From assembly GCA_041608535.1 (NCBI GenBank), contig JBFISM010000123.1, positions 1 through 11,262 of the forward strand: a stretch of DNA of 11,262 bases, given 5' to 3'. The notes below the pieces were generated by a model. It was not told the origin of the DNA. It did not search any database and saw only the letters and a program-made list of their open reading frames with translations. The stretch's first letter is position 1. The number at the start of each line of letters is the position of its first letter. Shown here piece after piece: positions 7,102-11,262 of this stretch. A program made the translations under genes and the position numbers. The DNA is from JBFISM01 sp041608535 (GTDB taxonomy: Bacteria > Actinomycetota > Acidimicrobiia > Spongiisociales > UBA5794).

Positions 7102-8221
7102 GATCAGGACGGGCCGCTCCGCGGGCGGCGAAGCCGTCCCGAAACCGCTCAACAACTCTCCGCCAGGAGTATTCCTTCTCGACGAACGCCCGACCGTCCC
7201 GCCCCATCCGGCGGCACAGCTCCCGGTCGGCATCGAGGGTTCGCACGGCCTGCACGATGTCGTCGACGTTCTCGACGACGTACCCGGTGATGCCGGGGAG
7301 CAGGGTCTCCGGCGCCCCACCCGAGGGTCCCGCGAGCACGGGGAGACCGGACGCTGCAGCCTCCAAGAAGACGAGACCGAGACCCTCCACTTCGAGACCA
7401 CCCCACCGACTACGACACGGCATACAGAACACGTCGAAGCTGCGGTAGATCTCGGGTAGCCGCTGCCACGGCACGTCGATGGCGAACTCGACGGGTACCC
7501 CCAGCCGGGACGACAGCCGTCGCAACATCGGCTCCTGCCGGCCTTTGCCAACGAGCACCACTCGGGACGCCACACCCTCGCGCTGCAGGCGGTGCGCCGC
7601 ATGGATCAGCAGCTGCTGCCCCTTGCGGGGCACGAAGCGGGAGATACATCCGACGACCAATGGATCGGCGACGCGGGCGGACGCTCCCTCGTCCGGATGG
7701 AATGCCCCGAGGTCGACACCAGCGCCCACGAACCTGCACGACACCCCGGCGATGCTCTCCACCCGCGTGGCCGTGTAGCGGCTGACGGCGAACAGCACGT
7801 CGGCGCGGCGCAAGACCCTGGCAAGCCACTGCCGCAACCCGGGGACCGCTGCCGGGATCGTGACTTCCGCGCCGTGGGCGAGCACACCCACCGGCACGCC
7901 GAGGGCTCGACGCACCCTGGAGATGAGACCGGTGAGCGGGTGCGGGGCACCGAACAGCACGACGTCGGGTCCGAAGCTGTACAGCTGGTGCTCGACCCAG
8001 TCTGCAACGTCCGACGTCGGCCACAGGAAGTTGCGGGGCGGCCCGGGGTTCGGGCGGAACCGGCGCACCACTGCCTCCCCCCGGTTGGTAGCCGTAGCTG
8101 GAGCGTCATGTGGCGCCAGCACCCGGACGTCGTCAGGCCAGTGATCGACGAGGTTACCGAGATACTGCTGGATGCCCCCTGGTTGCGGTGGATAGTCGTT
8201 GGTGAGGAGGGCCAGCCTCAC
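7091..8221 (-). CDS. pimB: GT4 glycosyltransferase, PimB-like phosphatidylinositol mannosyltransferase
   Basis: This 376-residue GT-B enzyme has the donor-binding EX7E motif (E279 and E287 in EGLGLVFLE), R195/K200 in SRFVPRKG, an N-terminal GGIQ loop (15-18) and LAHGAEV (H117). The stretches TNDYPPQPGGIQQYL, FCMPCRSRWGGLEVEGLG and AGPSGGAPET closely follow, from memory, mycobacterial and corynebacterial PimB', which adds the second mannose from GDP-mannose to phosphatidylinositol monomannoside at the inner membrane face. Other GT4 acceptors are possible, so the symbol is provisional. The start is GTG at 8221, overlapping the phosphatase stop as GTGA; it opens directly into VRLALLTNDYPP. An in-frame GTG at 8254 would add 11 unconserved, Arg-rich residues and overlap the phosphatase gene more deeply. 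The last codons contain the topA -35 candidate. Confidence 0.85.
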   Translation of the reverse strand: MRLALLTNDYPPQPGGIQQYLGNLVDHWPDDVRVLAPHDAPATATNRGEAVVRRFRPNPGPPRNFLWPTSDVADWVEHQLYSFGPDVVLFGAPHPLTGLISRVRRALGVPVGVLAHGAEVTIPAAVPGLRQWLARVLRRADVLFAVSRYTATRVESIAGVSCRFVGAGVDLGAFHPDEGASARVADPLVVGCISRFVPRKGQQLLIHAAHRLQREGVASRVVLVGKGRQEPMLRRLSSRLGVPVEFAIDVPWQRLPEIYRSFDVFCMPCRSRWGGLEVEGLGLVFLEAAASGLPVLAGPSGGAPETLLPGITGYVVENVDDIVQAVRTLDADRELCRRMGRDGRAFVEKEYSWRRVVERFRDGFAARGAARPDLDR

Positions 8222-9444
8222 CCGAGACCCCGGACGTGATCGGCGACATTCCACTCGCCAACCATGGTTCCCCGATCACCAAAGACGAGCGTGCCATAAC
8301 CGGTATTGTCCAACGTGAGCATGCGATGATGGTTGGGGAAGTTCACGCCGAGCAACCCGGACACGTAACTGCGGGTCGCACCTCCGTGCGACACGATGCC
8401 CACCCGGCCTGCCGGGTGACGCTGCACGATCTCTTCGATCGCTTCGGTCATCCTGCGGCGCACGTCGACGAAACGCTCACCGTGACGCCCGCGAGCGATG
8501 TCCTCGCCGCTGCGGAACCGGCGCCACCCGTCGGGATCGATGGCCATGATCTCGTCCCGCGTCCGGTTCTCCCACTCGCCAAACCCGATCTCTTTGAGAC
8601 GGTCATCGACGAGCACTTCGAATCCCTGGGCGTCGGCGATGGCTTCAGCCGTCGCCAGCGCCCGCAGCAACGGTGACGAATAGAGCGCATCGAGCTGCGG
8701 AGCCTCCTTCGCGATGGCCGCCGCTTGCATCGCCCCGAGATCGTTGAGCGGCCAGTCACCGTGACCCTGCCACCGGCTCTCGTCGTTGGCCCGGGTGCGG
8801 CCGTGGCGAATCACGACCAGATGGGTCTCGCCGTCACGCTTGGCGAGCGGCTCACCGAGGTGCGGCGCCTCGTTGTAGCTGGCCAGGTGGTAGCCGTACT
8901 CGGAGACGATGATGGTGGCCAATGCCGTGTTGCGCAGCAGCTGCAGCCGGGCGGGGCGCGCCAGGTCCAACAATGCCGTGATGGCGGTCAGCAGCGCAAT
9001 GCCATGGCTGACGACGATGGCGGACCCCCCGTCGGGGAGACGGTCGGCGAGCTCCTCGAGAGCGGGAACGGTGCGCTGCGCCACCTCGGACAGCCGCTCA
9101 CCGCCTCCAAACGCCACGTCCTCCCCACGGGCCATGGCGGCAAACACCTCGGGATGCTGCTGCAGGGTGTCTTGGAACGTCCGACCCTCCCAGGTTCCGA
9201 TGCTGCCCTCCCGCCAACGGGCATCGACTTCGAAGTCGAGCCCCAATGCGACCGCAGACTGGCGGGCCCGGGGAATGTCGGATGAGACAGCCACATCGAA
9301 GGAGTCGGGGTCGAGACGCGCCGCCAGCAGCTCGAGCTGGCGTACGCCGCGATCGCTCAGCGGGGTGTCGATCATTCCCTGCCACATGCCCGCAGCATTG
9401 GCTGTGGTCTCGGCGTGGCGCACCACGGTGATCGACTTACGCAT
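8218..9444 (-). CDS. Tandem two-domain histidine phosphatase (phosphoglycerate mutase-like)
   Basis: This 408-residue protein contains two complete histidine-phosphatase domains end to end. Domain 1 (about 1-200) has the catalytic RH of VVRHAETTAN (R9, H10), PRARQSA (R59), REGSIGTWEG (E79) and VVSHG (H147). Domain 2 (about 206-405) repeats them: VIRHGRTRAN (R213, H214), SSPLLRALAT (R261), KEIGFGEWE (E285) and IVSHGG (H353). Both therefore look catalytically complete, using a phosphohistidine intermediate. Substrates cannot be deduced; the superfamily includes phosphoglycerate mutase, alpha-ribazole phosphatase and glucosyl-3-phosphoglycerate phosphatase. The gene leads the minus-strand cluster and overlaps the glycosyltransferase by four bases, which suggests a sugar-phosphate or phospho-glycolipid substrate, but this is inference. 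The ATG at 9444 lacks a Shine-Dalgarno; a TAACGT hexamer ends 6 bases upstream. Confidence 0.93.
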   Translation of the reverse strand: MRKSITVVRHAETTANAAGMWQGMIDTPLSDRGVRQLELLAARLDPDSFDVAVSSDIPRARQSAVALGLDFEVDARWREGSIGTWEGRTFQDTLQQHPEVFAAMARGEDVAFGGGERLSEVAQRTVPALEELADRLPDGGSAIVVSHGIALLTAITALLDLARPARLQLLRNTALATIIVSEYGYHLASYNEAPHLGEPLAKRDGETHLVVIRHGRTRANDESRWQGHGDWPLNDLGAMQAAAIAKEAPQLDALYSSPLLRALATAEAIADAQGFEVLVDDRLKEIGFGEWENRTRDEIMAIDPDGWRRFRSGEDIARGRHGERFVDVRRRMTEAIEEIVQRHPAGRVGIVSHGGATRSYVSGLLGVNFPNHHRMLTLDNTGYGTLVFGDRGTMVGEWNVADHVRGLG

Positions 9445-9450
9445 CTGCCG

Positions 9451-9456
9451 ACGTTA
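9451..9456 (-). promoter_or_regulatory. Candidate -10 element of the histidine phosphatase gene
   Basis: TAACGT (minus strand) fits TAnnnT and ends 6 bases before the ATG at 9444, as expected for a leaderless transcript. There is no close Shine-Dalgarno; the nearest G-run is about 12-16 bases from the ATG and is partly upstream of the hexamer. No clear -35 is seen. Confidence 0.4.
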
Positions 9457-9493
9457 CCCCTGATCTCTGCGCTGACGTACGCACCAGTGCTCG

Positions 9494-9510
9494 CGGCACG
9501 ACGTGTGCCG
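9494..9510. promoter_or_regulatory. Operator-like dyad between divergent promoters
   Basis: CGGCAC-GACGT-GTGCCG is a perfect 6-bp inverted repeat with a 5-base spacer, centred at 9502 between the two divergent -10 candidates. A shorter dyad GCAC-CA-GTGC lies at 9481-9490, so four GCAC/GTGC half-sites occur within 30 bases. The larger dyad overlaps where the -35 of the plus-strand gene would be (about 9508-9513), a position suited to a repressor. No regulator gene is in the window and the binding protein is unknown. Confidence 0.35.
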
Positions 9511-9530
9511 ATGATCTCGGACGCCGCCCG

Positions 9531-9536
9531 TACACT
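9531..9536 (+). promoter_or_regulatory. Candidate -10 element of the small membrane protein gene
   Basis: TACACT matches TAnnnT and lies 8 bases before the ATG at 9545, so the transcript would begin at or within a base or two of the start codon. No Shine-Dalgarno is present. The -35 region is poor, and overlaps the dyad at 9494-9510. Confidence 0.42.
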
Positions 9537-9544
9537 GCGGCCGG

Positions 9545-9754
9545 ATGGCACTGATCGCGCAGACCACCGACGAGGCGGCGGTACCCACCGAGCCGGTATC
9601 GGTCATCGTGTGGCTCCTCGTACTGGGCGGTCTCCTGGCGTTGTATCTCATGGTGCGCCGGAGCCAGCGTCGCGCCAACGAGGCGTACTGGCGGCGGCAA
9701 GAAGCCGACGAGGAGTTGCGTCGCAACGACCCCGACCTCCGCGAGGACGACTGA
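9545..9754 (+). CDS. Small single-pass membrane protein of unknown function
   Basis: This 69-residue protein has a short polar N-terminus (about 1-17), one hydrophobic helix (about residues 18-38, VSVIVWLLVLGGLLALYLMV) and a highly charged cytoplasmic tail rich in Arg, Glu and Asp (RRSQRRANEAYWRRQEADEELRR in outline, ending in DLREDD). Positive charges directly after the helix predict an outside N-terminus and an inside C-terminus; the tail may form a short amphipathic helix or coiled coil. I do not recognise the family. It is judged real because of the clean membrane-protein layout, a TACACT element correctly placed for a leaderless start, and its position in an otherwise empty divergent interval. 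It is the only plus-strand gene I support in this window. Confidence 0.68.
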   Translation: MALIAQTTDEAAVPTEPVSVIVWLLVLGGLLALYLMVRRSQRRANEAYWRRQEADEELRRNDPDLREDD

Positions 9755-9766
9755 GCTGGTCAGCTC
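9753..9766 (+). terminator. Weak hairpin at the end of the small membrane protein gene
   Basis: GAGCT-GGTC-AGCTC starts in the stop codon of the small gene and forms a 5-bp stem with a 4-base loop. No T-run follows. Its place between converging genes suits termination, but the stem is too short to be sure. Confidence 0.25.
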
Positions 9767-9823
9767 GCCTGGGACGAGACCCGCCCTTCACGCGCTGCGT
9801 CATACATTCGTCGTGCTGTCGTA

Positions 9824-9860
9824 GTCGCACCCACCATCACCAAGCTGGGCGACGTGCGAC
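9824..9860. terminator. Inverted repeat past the hppA stop
   Basis: GTCGCAC (9824-9830) and GTGCGAC (9854-9860) form a perfect 7-bp stem with a 23-base loop, 3 bases beyond the hppA stop on the minus strand. The loop is long and no T-run follows, so it may protect the hppA 3' end or assist factor-dependent termination rather than act as an intrinsic terminator. Confidence 0.3.
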
Positions 9861-9863
9861 GGA

Positions 9864-11262
<1,399 letters not shown>

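Noticed and set aside
8222..8254. Longer glycosyltransferase start at GTG 8254
   Set aside because: It adds 11 Arg-rich residues and a deeper overlap; GTG at 8221 gives a 4-base GTGA overlap and the canonical family N-terminus.
9755..9863. Possible tRNA or small RNA gene in the convergent gap
   Set aside because: I could not fold a cloverleaf or find a TPsiC-like arm or a promoter; only two weak inverted repeats are visible.

Overview
This is a GC-rich, tightly packed bacterial chromosomal segment with actinobacterial character. The clues are a DNA topoisomerase I with no zinc-finger cysteines and a lysine/alanine-rich tail, a PimB-type GT4 mannosyltransferase, a topA / MFS / tmk / holB gene order, and starts that look leaderless. 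A deep-branching actinobacterium such as an Acidimicrobiia-like lineage would fit, but that placement is a guess from gene content. I saw no insertion sequence, phage gene, CRISPR array, tRNA, rRNA or sign of recent transfer. No gene-free stretch exceeds about 110 bases.

Layout from right to left. At the right edge, a membrane pyrophosphatase gene (hppA, minus strand, 5' part outside the window) ends at 9864. A roughly 110-base convergent gap holding two weak hairpins separates it from a small plus-strand gene for a single-span membrane protein (9545-9754). A 100-base divergent promoter region (9445-9544) follows, with a -10-like hexamer just upstream of each start and a perfect dyad between them. 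The remaining genes all lie on the minus strand, transcribed from 9444 toward position 1: a tandem two-domain histidine phosphatase; a PimB-like glycosyltransferase (4-base overlap); topA (own promoter candidate at the end of the glycosyltransferase gene); an MFS permease; tmk (7-base gap); holB (4-base overlap); a PlsC-type acyltransferase (4-base overlap); and an NAD(P)-dependent epimerase cut by the left edge.

Working together: topA, tmk and holB supply DNA relaxation, dTTP precursor synthesis and the clamp-loader delta' subunit, forming a replication/nucleotide cluster. The PimB-like enzyme and the PlsC acyltransferase point to membrane glycerophospholipid and phosphatidylinositol-mannoside-type lipid synthesis. 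The window is mostly ordinary housekeeping. The points most worth a second look are the double-headed histidine phosphatase coupled to a glycosyltransferase, the operator-like divergent region, the recurrent leaderless starts, the split MFS/tmk pair, the cysteine-free delta' subunit and an unusual residue in the cation-specificity segment of the pyrophosphatase. I did not find a convincing new multi-gene system.
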